NCBI RefSeq assembly: GCF_035621455.1
Contig: NZ_CP141823.1
Span: 1,674,001-1,738,000, forward strand
Direction: 5' to 3'
DNA length: 64,000 nucleotides
Origin: Vibrio natriegens NBRC 15636 = ATCC 14048 = DSM 759
Lineage (GTDB): Bacteria > Pseudomonadota > Gammaproteobacteria > Enterobacterales > Vibrionaceae
Position numbers and translations under genes: made by a program. The notes beneath the pieces are model-generated. The model saw nothing but the letters and a program-made list of their open reading frames with translations, was not told the origin of the DNA and did not search any database. Below, piece after piece: positions 9,108-19,539 of this stretch (positions are counted from its first letter, which is position 1; each line of letters opens with the position of its first letter).

Positions 9108-9227
9108 GGCGGAATATCAAGAGGCTTCTACCTCTCAGTTCTCTGCATAGCGCGAGCGGAAATCCAAGGCCGACCGCACTACCTGCTATAGTTAAAACGT
9201 TTTATCCAACGAGACGGAAAGTCAGCA

Positions 9228-9821
9228 ATGAGTAACATATCCAGGTTAAGGGACTTTATTAACGCCTTCACACATTTGGTCGATAAAGCGGGCCAAGATG
9301 AAGCGCGTATTATCATGGACGGCAAACGGCTCCTCTCCGAACTTGTCAGCTGCGATGATTGGTTGCCTGATCAGTTCGCTCAACCAAATCCAGAAACGTA
9401 TCAGCAATACTTATTGCATTGCGACCCATTGGAGCGCTTTTCCGTGGTGAGTTTTGTTTGGGGACCCGGTCAGCAGACGCCAGTGCATGATCACACCGTG
9501 TGGGGTATGGTAGGAGTAATGCGAGGTGCTGAGTGTTGTGAAGAGTTTTATTTGGATCCAAAATCGAATAGATTACAACCGAATGGGAAACATGAACTCC
9601 AATGTGGTGACATTGACCTAGTATCACCTCGTATAGGAGATATTCATAAGGTATCAAACGCTCACTCAGATCGTACCTCGATCAGCATCCACATCTACGG
9701 TGCCAACATTGGGTCTGTGAGTCGACATCTCTATGACTTACAGACAGGGGAGGTAAAGCGTTTTATTTCTGGATATTCAAACAAAGTGCTGCCGAATATA
9801 TGGGACCGTTCAACGGAGTAA
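9228..9821 (+). CDS. cupin thiol dioxygenase (3-mercaptopropionate/cysteine dioxygenase type)
   Basis: Mononuclear iron enzyme adding O2 to a thiol to make a sulfinate. The iron ligands are His87 and His89 (PVHDHTVWG) and His140 (GDIHKVSNA); the SxHxY set is Ser153, His155, Tyr157. The text around them (FSVVSFVWGPGQ, RTSISIHIYGANIG, FISGYSNKVLPNIWD) resembles, from memory, the Pseudomonas enzyme that prefers 3-mercaptopropionate over cysteine. That substrate is more likely than cysteine but not proven. 197 residues, a normal length. It is monocistronic, ending in an inverted repeat. Confidence 0.85.
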   Translation: MSNISRLRDFINAFTHLVDKAGQDEARIIMDGKRLLSELVSCDDWLPDQFAQPNPETYQQYLLHCDPLERFSVVSFVWGPGQQTPVHDHTVWGMVGVMRGAECCEEFYLDPKSNRLQPNGKHELQCGDIDLVSPRIGDIHKVSNAHSDRTSISIHIYGANIGSVSRHLYDLQTGEVKRFISGYSNKVLPNIWDRSTE

Positions 9822-9830
9822 TGAACGGTC
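9804..9830. terminator. 9-bp inverted repeat at the end of the thiol dioxygenase gene
   Basis: GACCGTTCA (9804-9812) and TGAACGGTC (9822-9830) pair perfectly around the stop codon. No T-run follows, so it may act as a factor-assisted terminator or an mRNA-end stabiliser. Confidence 0.45.
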
Positions 9831-11131
9831 TGTTGATAAGTAATGACCAATGAGACTAGAAAGGTGCTACGCCGAAGCAGCTGTCTTCTTCAACGGTCAA
9901 TATCAAGCTCAAGCTTTAGCACGAAGAACATTTTACTTGTACCACGAAAATATCCCTTAATATATTGGCTCACTTCATTCGTTATTTTGTGCAATAGCGA
10001 TTAATATTTACCCAATACTCATAAAAATAAGTAGTCGTCGTTTAAAACGAACACGTAAGTTATTTAAAAATCATGCAGTTTATGGAAGTGAGTGTTTATA
10101 TAGAGTAGTTGGTCCTGAAATAATACAGAAACTAAGAACTCGTATATCATTATAATTACTATGGGCAAATAGTATAAATATTGTCTTCAATAACAGCGGG
10201 AATTGTGTACGATCTTCCAACCATTATCTCTGCATTAGCGCCTAGGGTAATAAAATATTCCGCACTCGGTATCTCTACGCATTAGTTCAATTTGTAAAGA
10301 ACGGTAATCGTGACGATATTTATAAATCTTGGCAACGTCTGTTCAAAAATTAATCTCGGCGCATGGTGCTTAAAGGCTTGGAAGAAGTCCTTAACAGACG
10401 TCGATTTACGTGTACATTCTGAACCTATTGAATGAAAGTCAGGTATTTTGTGGTTCTGTGTAGTCATTTGTCATGAACGGATTGCCAATGAGTCTCTTAT
10501 GAAAATGATGCAACGTACGTGTAGGAAAATCACTAGTATCCCATTAGTGACTTTATCCATTTAACTCATCACGTCATTAATTTAGCGGAGTATTATATTT
10601 TAAAATAACACCTTTGAATTAGAATCACATTTTGTGCGGTAAATGAATGAAAATATAAATATTAAAAACATTTTAATATTTTTGATGCGGCTAGGCTTTT
10701 ATTTTGATTTTAACTTAGATTTCGATGATATTTGAAGCTAAATGTTATCGATTATATTTTTAAAACGACGATTTTATTGAAAGCACTTTGCATTATCTGG
10801 CGTGATCTTATCCGCATGTATAGTGTTTCTTGTATCCATTAATATTGGTTTTAGAGGGTTTATTTAATATAACTACTCTCTGTTTTAAGGAGATAATAAG
10901 ATTTTTAAACCGTACGCTAGTACGTTTAAATATAAATTTTATCCTCATAAAAACGAAAGTTGACGGTAAAAACACATAGTGATTATCTGGTGTAAATAAT
11001 GTGGTAGTCATTTTTCTCATACTCAGGGGCTGTATGTACTGTGTTTGAAATAAAAGAGATTTGGTTTGCAGTCTGTAAAATCAAACGATAGCAAACTGTA
11101 TAAATATAAAAATTTAGATATAAGGGAATAT
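9831..11131. other. long AT-rich gene-free region before the large protease
   Basis: About 1.3 kb without a convincing gene. Two short protein-like stretches are seen on the + strand: ATG 9850 to TAA 9960 (36 codons, YAEAAVFFNGQYQAQALARR) without a clear ribosome site, and an ATG-less frame ending near 10355 (RDDIYKSWQRLFKN). They may be remnants. An inverted repeat with 9-bp arms ACGTCTGTT (10335-10343) and AACAGACGT (10393-10401) is also present. The last 400 bp are very AT-rich and probably carry the protease promoter. A small RNA cannot be excluded. Confidence 0.4.
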
Positions 11132-14100
11132 ATGAGTAGTCGCTTTAAGCGCAGCAAGGTTGCTGTGCATTGTTTAGCGTTATTAGGTGCAAGTATGTCA
11201 CTATGTACGCAAGCTGAAACGGAATTGGCTGCGGTACAAGGGGGAGCTAAAGGGCTTGAATTCACCTTGATTACTGGCGACAAAGTCAGTGCAGTTGTGA
11301 ATAATGCCGGTGAACTTGGTGGTATTCGCATGCTGAATAAAGACGGTGTGGAAATTGCCACTTCTGTTTTCAAACGTGGTAACGACACCTACTTGGTGCC
11401 AGCCAAAGCACAGCCTTTTGTAGACTCACGCGCCATTGACTTAGAGTTGTTTAATATCAATAAGCTCTATCAGTCAAATTATGATGACGCGAGCACAGAC
11501 CATCTTCCTGTGATAATCGAATACGCAGATGGATCGCTTGCAGGTGCAGCAACGCCCACTGTAATCGAAGGTACTTCGCTGACTGGTGAAATCGAATTAA
11601 TCGACAGTGCCGCATTTGGCATCGAAAAAGAGAAAGCCGAGGCTGTATGGGAAAGCCTGACACAGGATGGACGCATTGAAGGAGTTTGGCTTGATGCTGT
11701 GATTCATGGTCATAAGCAATCTGTTGGCACCACGTTAACACCTACTGTACCTTTGACAGGCGCGTTGGGCCCTTCAGCCGTCACGTTTAATGGTGAAGGC
11801 GTCACAGTAGCGGTATTGGATACTGGCTACGATGTTGAGCATAGTGACTTGAGAGGGCAGGTGATTGGCGCAAAAGACTTTTCATATTCAGCAAACGGTG
11901 TTGATGATTTAAATGGTCACGGCACTCACACGGCTTCAACCATTGCTGGTACGGGGTCAGAATCGAATGGGTATTGGGCAGGCATGGCGCCTGGTGCTGA
12001 TCTTCTCGTTGGTAAAGTTCTGAGCAACAGCGGTGGTGGCAGTACTTACGGTATTATTAATGGCATGATCTGGGCCGTCGAAAATGGCGCAGACATCGTC
12101 AATATGTCTCTAGGTGGTTCAGCCACAGCCTGTGAAGGCCCAATGGTAGACGTGGTTGAAGCATTTAGAGATCAAGCTCTGTTTGTTATTTCAGCCGGTA
12201 ACAGCTTTACCCGTGAAACGGTGGGTTCGCCGGGCTGTGCGCCAAGCGCCTTGACTGTAGCTGCATTGGATCGTGAAAATCAGACGGCTGTGTTCTCTTC
12301 GCGTGGTCCATCACCAGATGGCCACTCAGCGAAACCAGATATCGGCTCACAAGGTGTCGATGTCGTGGCTGCTGCATCTGGAGGCGTGGGTAGCAACGCT
12401 TACCGCTCTTTGTCGGGTACATCAATGTCGGCACCTCATGTTGCAGGTGGTGCGGCGATTGTATTACAGGCTCGTCCAGATCTATCTCCAGTACAACTCA
12501 AACGCGTTTTAACTTCTTCAGTCTTTGATAATGACGCTCATGTGTTAGAGCAGGGCGCAGGCCCAATGGATGTGAACCGCGCAATTACTCAACCAGTTAT
12601 TGCCGCGCCAAACGTAGAACTAGGTCGCTTTGTTGACGTGTCATCTGCTGTTAGTGTCGATGCGCATGTGACGCTGACCAATATCAGCAACAGTGATGTA
12701 ACTTATAAACTGAGCATGGATCTGATCGGCGAAGACGGTATAACGCAATTGCCTGCGACTCTGGCGGGTTTAGGCGTTAAATCAGTAACGGTACCTGCGA
12801 ATGGTTCAGTGGACGTGCCAATTTGGATTGAGCCACAAGTGGCGCTGCGCGATGGCGCTTATGGCACCATAACTGGACGTATTAAAGGCGAGGGTACTGG
12901 TCAATCGGATGATCAAATTATTGTGCCTGTTTCGTTTTTGATCCAGCCGCCAGAAGTCGAGCTGACATTAAACGCGTACGATAACCGCGGCAAGCCTGCA
13001 AACAGTTTCTCTAAAGCCTATATCATTAATGAAGAAGATGACTGGGGGCATGCACTTTCCTTTACCAATGGTCAAGCCAGCATTAGCCTGCCTAAAGGTA
13101 ACTACAGTGTTATTTCACACATTGTAACTTACGACAATGATTCTGATTTTGGTGGACTACCAGAATCCGCAGCGCAGATGGCCTACCTTGATCACAAAGT
13201 CACTTCAGATACGGTACTGACTTTTGATGCTGGTGTGGCAGAAAAAGTGGAGTTTAAAGCGGATAAGCCAATTGATACACAGGGCTTCTCGTTTGGTTTC
13301 ACCTACGCTCTGGATGACAATAAAGTAGCGAAACTCGCTGCGATTGATTTGATGCCGGATTATGTTGAAAACATGTATCTGTGGTCACAAGGTTACGACA
13401 GCCGTTTCCGTGCATTTTTATCTACTCATGCAACCGCTCCTGAAACTGTGCTAACCATGGAAAATGGTCAGCAGCTAAATGCCGTCGCACAAGGTCTTGC
13501 TGTTGGTTTTGATGGTGAAGGTAGCGCTGAAGTAGTACCTGTTGGTGAAGGTGGTTACAGCACAGATTGGAGCCAATTTGATTTGGCTGGCAAAATTGCT
13601 TTGATCCAAAACCCTTACAATGTCACTTCTTACATGGTGAAAGGTGCGCTGGAACAAGGTGCAATTGGTGTACTTTTCTATCGTCCAGGCACTAATGGTC
13701 GTTATAAAACAGCCTTTACTGGTATCCCGACTAAGCCGATTGTTGGCTTAAGTGCTGAAGAAGGTGAAATGTTGTTTGCAGAAATCCAAAGTGGTCGCAA
13801 CAAGGTGAGCTGGTCAGGTACTGCCGTTGATAAGACGCCTTATACTTACCAACTACATCACATCACTGAAGGTCACAACAAAGGTGGCTTAATTCGTGTG
13901 CATGATAAAGACATGTATCACATTAGTGCAGCGTACCATGCTCAAGGTGAGGAACGCCCTGTTTTCCGCGACATGATGGCTCAAACCAACAGCACTGGTG
14001 AGTTCTATTCAACGGGCAGTCCACAAATGTTAGTTGCACCGGTTGTACGTGATGAATATTACACCGCAACCAGCAAAAACACCTGGACCAACATTGTAAT

Positions 14101-14908
14101 GCAAGGCAGCCGCATTCAATCGGATGGCGCGTATTTTGATGGCCCACGAATTATGGAAGCTGGCGCTAAAGAAGAGACTACCTGGCTAAGAGGACCAAAA
14201 GGCGCAAGCTTGAACACGAGTTCTCATTCTGTTGGTTACCGCGATACCAATTTGATTCGCTGGAACTTCCCGCAGTTTGGGGATGCGTCAGGTCACGATG
14301 CTATTGCAGGTTACAATGGTCGAGCAGCCTATGGTTTATGGGTAAATGGTGAGAGCACGTACATGGACACTGGCACCTTAACCCTGCCTATAGAAAGTGC
14401 GGAAGTGCGCCTGGAGCTACGTAATTATAACCGTGGTGTTGCCGAGCGTTCACCGATTGACGACAAGCTAGGTTCGTTTTATCAGGGTATCTTTACCTTC
14501 ATGACTGACCAAAGCATGCAAGGTGCGCAACCTATTTTGGTACCGAAAATTGATGTTCCAGTCGATATGCATAACAGCCATCCTGCAGGCGAGCCTGCAA
14601 AAGTTGTTCTTTCGGGTGAAATGGACAGCAATGAAGATGTGACTCTGGCAGAAGTGACCCTGCAATACGCTTATGGTCAGGAATGTGTAGTGAGCTATGT
14701 TTCTGCTTACTCGTACTGTCCAGTTTATGACAAACTGAATGAATCAGATTGGGTCAATGCTCAAGTGGCTTATGAAGATGGCCAGTGGGTTGCTACCGTG
14801 CCAAATGACGGTGAAGCAGGTGAATTTGTTCACTTACGTGTAGTAATGAGCGATACAGACTCAAGTTCTGCGCAAGTTACAACATTACGTGCTTACATGC
14901 TCAAATAA
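11132..14908 (+). CDS. large secreted subtilisin-like (S8) protease with PA insert
   Basis: 1258-residue exported serine protease. A signal peptide (MSSRFKRSKVAVHCLALLGAS, cut near TQAET) is followed by a pro-region, then the S8 domain with Asp230 (VAVLDTGYD), His263 (NGHGTHTAS) and Ser431 (GTSMSAPHVAGG), all intact. A protease-associated-like segment lies around residues 785-900 (KIALIQNPYN, GAIGVLFYRPG, KPIVGLSAEEGE), followed by a long beta-rich C-terminal part probably used for substrate or surface binding. The start at 11132 has AAGGGA just upstream and begins the signal peptide; 11066 would extend it unnaturally. It is monocistronic with a strong terminator. The likely role is extracellular protein degradation. 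Confidence 0.9.
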   Translation: MSSRFKRSKVAVHCLALLGASMSLCTQAETELAAVQGGAKGLEFTLITGDKVSAVVNNAGELGGIRMLNKDGVEIATSVFKRGNDTYLVPAKAQPFVDSRAIDLELFNINKLYQSNYDDASTDHLPVIIEYADGSLAGAATPTVIEGTSLTGEIELIDSAAFGIEKEKAEAVWESLTQDGRIEGVWLDAVIHGHKQSVGTTLTPTVPLTGALGPSAVTFNGEGVTVAVLDTGYDVEHSDLRGQVIGAKDFSYSANGVDDLNGHGTHTASTIAGTGSESNGYWAGMAPGADLLVGKVLSNSGGGSTYGIINGMIWAVENGADIVNMSLGGSATACEGPMVDVVEAFRDQALFVISAGNSFTRETVGSPGCAPSALTVAALDRENQTAVFSSRGPSPDGHSAKPDIGSQGVDVVAAASGGVGSNAYRSLSGTSMSAPHVAGGAAIVLQARPDLSPVQLKRVLTSSVFDNDAHVLEQGAGPMDVNRAITQPVIAAPNVELGRFVDVSSAVSVDAHVTLTNISNSDVTYKLSMDLIGEDGITQLPATLAGLGVKSVTVPANGSVDVPIWIEPQVALRDGAYGTITGRIKGEGTGQSDDQIIVPVSFLIQPPEVELTLNAYDNRGKPANSFSKAYIINEEDDWGHALSFTNGQASISLPKGNYSVISHIVTYDNDSDFGGLPESAAQMAYLDHKVTSDTVLTFDAGVAEKVEFKADKPIDTQGFSFGFTYALDDNKVAKLAAIDLMPDYVENMYLWSQGYDSRFRAFLSTHATAPETVLTMENGQQLNAVAQGLAVGFDGEGSAEVVPVGEGGYSTDWSQFDLAGKIALIQNPYNVTSYMVKGALEQGAIGVLFYRPGTNGRYKTAFTGIPTKPIVGLSAEEGEMLFAEIQSGRNKVSWSGTAVDKTPYTYQLHHITEGHNKGGLIRVHDKDMYHISAAYHAQGEERPVFRDMMAQTNSTGEFYSTGSPQMLVAPVVRDEYYTATSKNTWTNIVMQGSRIQSDGAYFDGPRIMEAGAKEETTWLRGPKGASLNTSSHSVGYRDTNLIRWNFPQFGDASGHDAIAGYNGRAAYGLWVNGESTYMDTGTLTLPIESAEVRLELRNYNRGVAERSPIDDKLGSFYQGIFTFMTDQSMQGAQPILVPKIDVPVDMHNSHPAGEPAKVVLSGEMDSNEDVTLAEVTLQYAYGQECVVSYVSAYSYCPVYDKLNESDWVNAQVAYEDGQWVATVPNDGEAGEFVHLRVVMSDTDSSSAQVTTLRAYMLK

Positions 14909-14966
14909 AGCTCGCTTATTACAGCCACAGTGACAATCTTTGGCGCGGTGTGGTTTTCTAGAAAGT

Positions 14967-14990
14967 AAAAGCCCCGAAAGGGGCTTTTTT
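14967..14990 (+). terminator. rho-independent terminator of the S8 protease gene
   Basis: AAAAGCCCC-GAAA-GGGGCTTTTTT, a perfect stem with a GNRA-type loop and a T-run, 58 bp after the stop codon. Confidence 0.93.
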
Positions 14991-15852
14991 ATTGTTCCCA
15001 TTTCCGTATTAGGCAAAGGCTAGGGTTACTACAGCAGCACTTTTAGGTGAAAACTCGGCATTAAATAGATCAGAGATAAATACTTTAGGCTGAATTAATC
15101 TACAACGCCCCTTAAATGGTACTGATTTAACGAATGTCTACTTTGTCATAACTTCTTATCCGACTGATCTAGCAAGACAGAGCTGCTGCTCAATGAATGA
15201 ACATATCAACACATTTGAACACACATATCACATGTCTAAAAAATAGATAACTTGTAAAAAAACTCTGATTCCTCAGCGCAATGTTTTCTTATCTTTATTA
15301 TTTATCTTATTCTAATTTAAGGAAATTTCACCTTTTAATGCTGAGGTTCTTAGTCGGTGTGTCACGAAGATTGTGTAATATCGAATATTTAACATCACTC
15401 AGTAGTGAAATGCTTAAATGTACACAATATCATCACAAAAATAAGAAACATTCCCATGGAAAAATAGATCGTAGTGAATAGTTAAATGAGAAGTAGGTTA
15501 TAGTAAAACTATAATCAATTATAAGAGAGGTTATTTTTGTTAATTTAAATATTTGATATGTATAGAAAAATAATTAAAATTTCTCATATCTCATCCATAT
15601 TGTTTAGATTAAATAAACGTCAATAATAGCACTATACTCTAAGGGTTAAACTTTCAAGAGTTTTAACAAAAAATTAGCAAACTTCCACTTTTGATCACAT
15701 ATAAAACAACACACTATGCAGTTCTGTTAACAGATGTGATACTTATTGCCCCCGCTGTTGTTACATCAATTAACAACAAGTAACCAAAAGAACTACAACT
15801 ACAAATACAATTACATAAGTTGATTAATAGTCGACAAGGAGATTTGCCTACC
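14991..15852. other. gene-free spacer and promoter region
   Basis: About 860 bp with no convincing gene; a 66-codon frame at 15281 has no ribosome site or protein-like composition. Near the end, TTGATCACAT (15691-15700) looks like one good half of a CRP site, and CTGTTAACAG (15724-15733) is a perfect palindrome. Both are possible control elements of the membrane-protein gene that follows. Confidence 0.4.
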
Positions 15853-16935
15853 ATGTGGAACATTCTTAAAATCGCGAGTGCGTTTATCGGAATTATTGTC
15901 GGGGCCGGATTTGCCTCCGGACAGGAAGTATTGCAGTACTTCACAAGCTTTGGACATTGGGGCACAGCAGCTGCGGTGCTGGCAACGGCCCTATTTGCAT
16001 ACCTAGGTATGATGCTGACAATGCTTGGCTCTCAAACCAAGACCATGTCACACAAAAAAGTCATCTACCAAATTAGCGGCCGTTGGGTTGGCGTTATCGT
16101 AGACTATGTGATTATCTTCACCTTGTTTGGTGTAGGCGTAGTAATGATTGCCGGAGCTGGTTCCCTTCTAACACAACAATTTGACCTGCCAGGATACGTC
16201 GGAAGCGCTCTTCTAACGGTCCTAATCGGCCTGACCGCAATGATGAATGTAAATCGTGTTGTCGCGGTTATTGGTAGTATTACACCATTTTTGATTGTTG
16301 CTCTGGTTGTTATTTGTGCCTACAGCATCATCACAATGGATCAATCTTTTGATACCTTAGCGCCAATTGCTGAAAGTGTTGAATCAACACTACCTAACTG
16401 GTTTATCTCAGCAATCAACTACGTATCTTTCAACCTAGCGGTGGGCGCGGCCATGGCACTGGTTATGGGCGGTGCGGAATCAAACCCTAAAGTTGCAAAA
16501 CTGGGTGGACTTCTTGGTGGTGCTGGAGTCGGCGTACTAATCGTACTTAGCCACTTAGCACTATTTTCTAAGATTGAAGTGGTCGCAGAATACCCAATGC
16601 CGCTACTAAAAATCATCGATATGATTTCACCAGCACTGTCAACCTTCATGACATTCATTTTGTTAGGTATGATCTTCAATACCGCAGTGAGCATGTTCTA
16701 CGCATTTGCAGCTCGCTTTGTACCAATGAAAACGGCTAAAGCGAACAAGTTTATCTTTGCTACCTTGATTGTTGGCTTTGTGGCTAGCTTTGCCGGTTTC
16801 ACTCAGTTAGTTGCTGTATTCTACCCGCTGATCGGTTACTTAGGTCTGTTCCTTGTTGGTGCACTTATCTATGCTCCAATTAAACTAAGAAAAGACGAAG
16901 CACAACTTCAGCAACCCGCTTTTGCTGCCGAATAA
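15853..16935 (+). CDS. YkvI-like multi-spanning membrane protein
   Basis: 360-residue inner-membrane protein with about ten hydrophobic helices, resembling the Bacillus YkvI group, which is distantly related to amino-acid/cation transporters. Marks include SAFIGIIVGAGFASGQEVLQYF at the N-terminus, a glycine-rich first helix with an unwound-helix look, and GGAESNPKVAKLGGLLGG in the middle. Its substrate is unknown. The start at 15853 has AAGGAG about 10 bases upstream; 15820 is the less likely alternative. It is a single-gene unit with its own terminator. Confidence 0.75.
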   Translation: MWNILKIASAFIGIIVGAGFASGQEVLQYFTSFGHWGTAAAVLATALFAYLGMMLTMLGSQTKTMSHKKVIYQISGRWVGVIVDYVIIFTLFGVGVVMIAGAGSLLTQQFDLPGYVGSALLTVLIGLTAMMNVNRVVAVIGSITPFLIVALVVICAYSIITMDQSFDTLAPIAESVESTLPNWFISAINYVSFNLAVGAAMALVMGGAESNPKVAKLGGLLGGAGVGVLIVLSHLALFSKIEVVAEYPMPLLKIIDMISPALSTFMTFILLGMIFNTAVSMFYAFAARFVPMKTAKANKFIFATLIVGFVASFAGFTQLVAVFYPLIGYLGLFLVGALIYAPIKLRKDEAQLQQPAFAAE

Positions 16936-16960
16936 TGTTGATTAACATTGACTAATAGTA

Positions 16961-16997
16961 AAAACGGCAGACCGGACCAATCGGGATGCCGTTTTTT
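16961..16997 (+). terminator. rho-independent terminator after the YkvI-like gene
   Basis: AAAACGGCA (16961-16969) pairs with TGCCGTTTT, followed by further T residues, with an inner loop of about 17 bases that can pair partly (GACCGG/TCGGGA). It lies 25 bp after the stop codon. Confidence 0.8.
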
Positions 16998-17124
16998 ATA
17001 AGAGTCAGTACATTACCTATCCAAATTTAAAGTTGAAATGGTAATGCCTCATACCACTCCCAGTAGGATTTTTCTCTACTTTTTCTTGTGTGGTAATCGA
17101 TCTTTTTCCTAGCCTCTATTCACG

Positions 17125-18006
17125 TTATCTTTCAATAAACATCTTTGAGAACAATAAGTGTAGGCATTGATATAAGGGGGATTTTCTATCAGTCGTACGT
17201 GTATTTGATGCCCAAATGATGTCGAAATTAATAAATTCTGTTCCCGCAACCTGCATAAACTCTTTACCAAGCACCTTGCTAGGTAACACGTTTGCTACCT
17301 TTCTGCTCGTCATTATCTTTAACGCAAAAGAGGCACTGTCAATCTCATGGGCATAGTTGAGATCGATTCCATTGTTATGCAAATGTTCTATAAACTGGAA
17401 TTTTTGCTCGTTCCAACCAATTGCTCTTTGTTTAATAAAAGGCCAGTGCTTCACTTCATCCCAATGGTACTCACCATGTTTAGCAGCAGACGCGATGATT
17501 AATGCGTCATCGCATATATGTTGCTGGTAGACCCCTGAAGATCTTTCAGGGTGAAGAAGGTGAACACCGAAATTAATTTGTCCTGATACGATTTTATTTT
17601 CAGTCTCATCTCCCCAAGAATGAAGAGTGACAGATGTGGAAGGGAACTTTTGCAACAGTTTTTCGTACAACGTGATACCAAACCTTTCTATCACTAAATC
17701 AGGCAAGGCAATATGAATAGGATCTGAGTATGTCGATGGTTCAAAGGTGGCTGGTTCGACCGCTTCTTCTAGGTCGCCAATAGCAACTTTTACTTTCGGA
17801 ATAATGGATTGAGCATAACTGGTCGGTTCAAGCTTACCAGACATTCTAATAAACAGTTCGTCATTAAGTTGCTCTCGAAGGCGAGTCAACTGTTTACTAA
17901 CCGCACTTTCTGTTAAACCTAAGGTCATCCCCGCTTTTTTCAGGTTTTGCTTTTCGGCAAGCACTAGCAGTGTTTTTAATAGATTGAAGTCGAGGTCAAA
18001 GCGCAT
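17125..18006 (-). CDS. LysR-family transcriptional regulator
   Basis: 293 residues: N-terminal winged HTH (NLKKAGMTLGLTESAVSKQLTRLREQLNDELFIR) followed by a periplasmic-binding-like effector domain. The N-terminus MRFDLDFNLLKTLLVL and its pairing with a divergent target recall LeuO/NodD-type members. It is divergent from the DUF1254 gene across 162 bp containing a perfect ATTCAAGATTGAAT palindrome, so it probably controls that gene. The effector is unknown. Confidence 0.88.
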   Translation of the reverse strand: MRFDLDFNLLKTLLVLAEKQNLKKAGMTLGLTESAVSKQLTRLREQLNDELFIRMSGKLEPTSYAQSIIPKVKVAIGDLEEAVEPATFEPSTYSDPIHIALPDLVIERFGITLYEKLLQKFPSTSVTLHSWGDETENKIVSGQINFGVHLLHPERSSGVYQQHICDDALIIASAAKHGEYHWDEVKHWPFIKQRAIGWNEQKFQFIEHLHNNGIDLNYAHEIDSASFALKIMTSRKVANVLPSKVLGKEFMQVAGTEFINFDIIWASNTRTTDRKSPLYQCLHLLFSKMFIER

Positions 18007-18040
18007 TGATGGATCCTAATCTCAAGCTAAATTGAAAATT

Positions 18041-18136
18041 ATTCAAGATTGAATTTTCTCACATTCCGGAAATTCCTAATAATATAGCAACAATTAGTTC
18101 AAAGGTTCTAATTATCAACTATATTCAATCGGTTGA
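18041..18136. promoter_or_regulatory. candidate LysR operators between divergent genes
   Basis: A perfect 14-bp palindrome ATTCAAGATTGAAT lies at 18041-18054. A related near-palindrome TCAATCGGTTGA lies at 18125-18136, closer to the DUF1254 gene. Two sites of different strength, about 80 bp apart, fit the recognition and activation sites of a LysR protein controlling the divergent pair. Confidence 0.45.
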
Positions 18137-18168
18137 TTAGGTGATTGTTCATATTCTCGGAGAAGAAA

Positions 18169-19488
18169 ATGATTGGTAAAAAACCATTTGTCTCGTTGCT
18201 AGTCGCTTCAGCGATGTTAAGCCCTTTTGCTACTCAGTTCGCTTTTGCTAAGCCTATCCCCGATAAGCTAGCTCAAGACGCTTTTATTTATGCTTATTCT
18301 ATCGATGAAGCTTACAAATTTTTCTACGAAACTGCTGTTGAAACGGATACACCGCTCAATCGTTTTCAGAATATTCGTCATATTGCTGACGACTCATACA
18401 CTGCCCATGTAACCATAAACAATGACACATTACATTTAATGGGGTGGTTAGATGTAGCCGCAGAGCCTGTTGTGGTAAGCGTGCCTGACATGGATGAAGG
18501 TCGCTATTGGATTCTACATACTATGGACATGGGTCACTACACTACATCCATGATTGGCTCTCGTTTAAGAGGGAACAAAGGTGGCAGCTTTATGTTTGCT
18601 GCCCGTTCGTGGACGGGGGATGTTCCTGCAAGTGTCGATGAAGTTATTTATGTTGATTCCAATATCATTAAGTTAATGGGCCGAATCATGGCTGTGGGCA
18701 AAGAAGACGAAAAGGTTGCCCTAAATTATATGGATGATTGGAATATTAGAACGTTATCGGCGTATCTTGGTGTTCCGGGACCAAAAGAGAAAGTCAGAAC
18801 CTATCCTAAATATGACGAAACAAACTGGTTGCAACGAGTTAATTACGTTCTTTGTGATGGTGACATGGGTACCGCTGATAAGAAATGGCTCGATCAATAC
18901 AAAGACATTGGTTTAGAACCTTGCAAAGAAGACTTTACCAAAGAACAACTCGCCGCCGCCAAAGTGGGTAAAGAGTTAGGGATGAAACATCTTCAAGAGC
19001 TCGCTCCGCAAATGACTAATGCAGGTAAATTGCTTGGTACGAGAGAGCAGCTGGGAGATGGTGAACGCGATTTGTTTGCTGAAGGTACATACTTGGGACA
19101 GTGGGGATTGCCGCCTGATGAATCTGTTTACCTAAAAGCAGAGACGGGAGGAGATGGTAAGAATATCAACGGCTCAGATGGTAAAAAATACGTGATGCAC
19201 TTCAAAGCTCCGGATGTGAGTCAGTTCTGGTCGTTCACTGTATATGGGTCTGATAACCGTCTGATGGCTCACAACGAAATTAACCGTCACAGCCGCGGCG
19301 ACCGTACTCTTAAACCCGATGCGGACGGCATGTATACGATTGAGCTAAGTTCGACTGGAAAAGAAAGTGATACCAATTGGCTGCCAATTCCGGAAAAAGA
19401 TGCTTACATTATCTTGCGGATGTATGGACCGAGTAAAGAAATACAGCAGGGTGGATATGCATTTCCTACGTTAAAAGTCAGTAAGTAA
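18169..19488 (+). CDS. exported DUF1254/DUF1214 domain protein
   Basis: 439-residue protein with a signal peptide (hydrophobic core LLVASAMLSPFATQFAFA, likely cleaved before KPIPDK). The N-terminal half is DUF1254 (LAQDAFIYAYS; RYWILHTMDMGHYTTSMIGSR); the C-terminal part is DUF1214 (VMHFKAPDVSQFWSFTVYGSDNRLM). The family is widespread in marine bacteria and its biochemical role is not known to me. The start at 18169 has GGAGAAG upstream; 18145 would precede the signal peptide. The divergent LysR gene is the probable regulator. Confidence 0.88.
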   Translation: MIGKKPFVSLLVASAMLSPFATQFAFAKPIPDKLAQDAFIYAYSIDEAYKFFYETAVETDTPLNRFQNIRHIADDSYTAHVTINNDTLHLMGWLDVAAEPVVVSVPDMDEGRYWILHTMDMGHYTTSMIGSRLRGNKGGSFMFAARSWTGDVPASVDEVIYVDSNIIKLMGRIMAVGKEDEKVALNYMDDWNIRTLSAYLGVPGPKEKVRTYPKYDETNWLQRVNYVLCDGDMGTADKKWLDQYKDIGLEPCKEDFTKEQLAAAKVGKELGMKHLQELAPQMTNAGKLLGTREQLGDGERDLFAEGTYLGQWGLPPDESVYLKAETGGDGKNINGSDGKKYVMHFKAPDVSQFWSFTVYGSDNRLMAHNEINRHSRGDRTLKPDADGMYTIELSSTGKESDTNWLPIPEKDAYIILRMYGPSKEIQQGGYAFPTLKVSK

Positions 19489-19509
19489 CTCGCAACGACT
19501 TATCGAATA

Positions 19510-19539
19510 AAGCGCCCAGTTTGGGCGCTTTGTTGTTTT
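19510..19539 (+). terminator. rho-independent terminator after the DUF1254 gene
   Basis: AAGCGCCCA-GTT-TGGGCGCTT is a perfect 9-bp stem followed by the T-rich TGTTGTTTT. Confidence 0.88.

Noticed and set aside
10282..10467. 61-codon minus-strand frame in the 9.8-11 kb spacer
   Set aside because: No ribosome site and no recognisable motif; the opposite strand looks equally protein-like.
15281..15481. 66-codon frame in the spacer before the YkvI-like gene
   Set aside because: No ribosome site, odd composition and no resemblance to any family.
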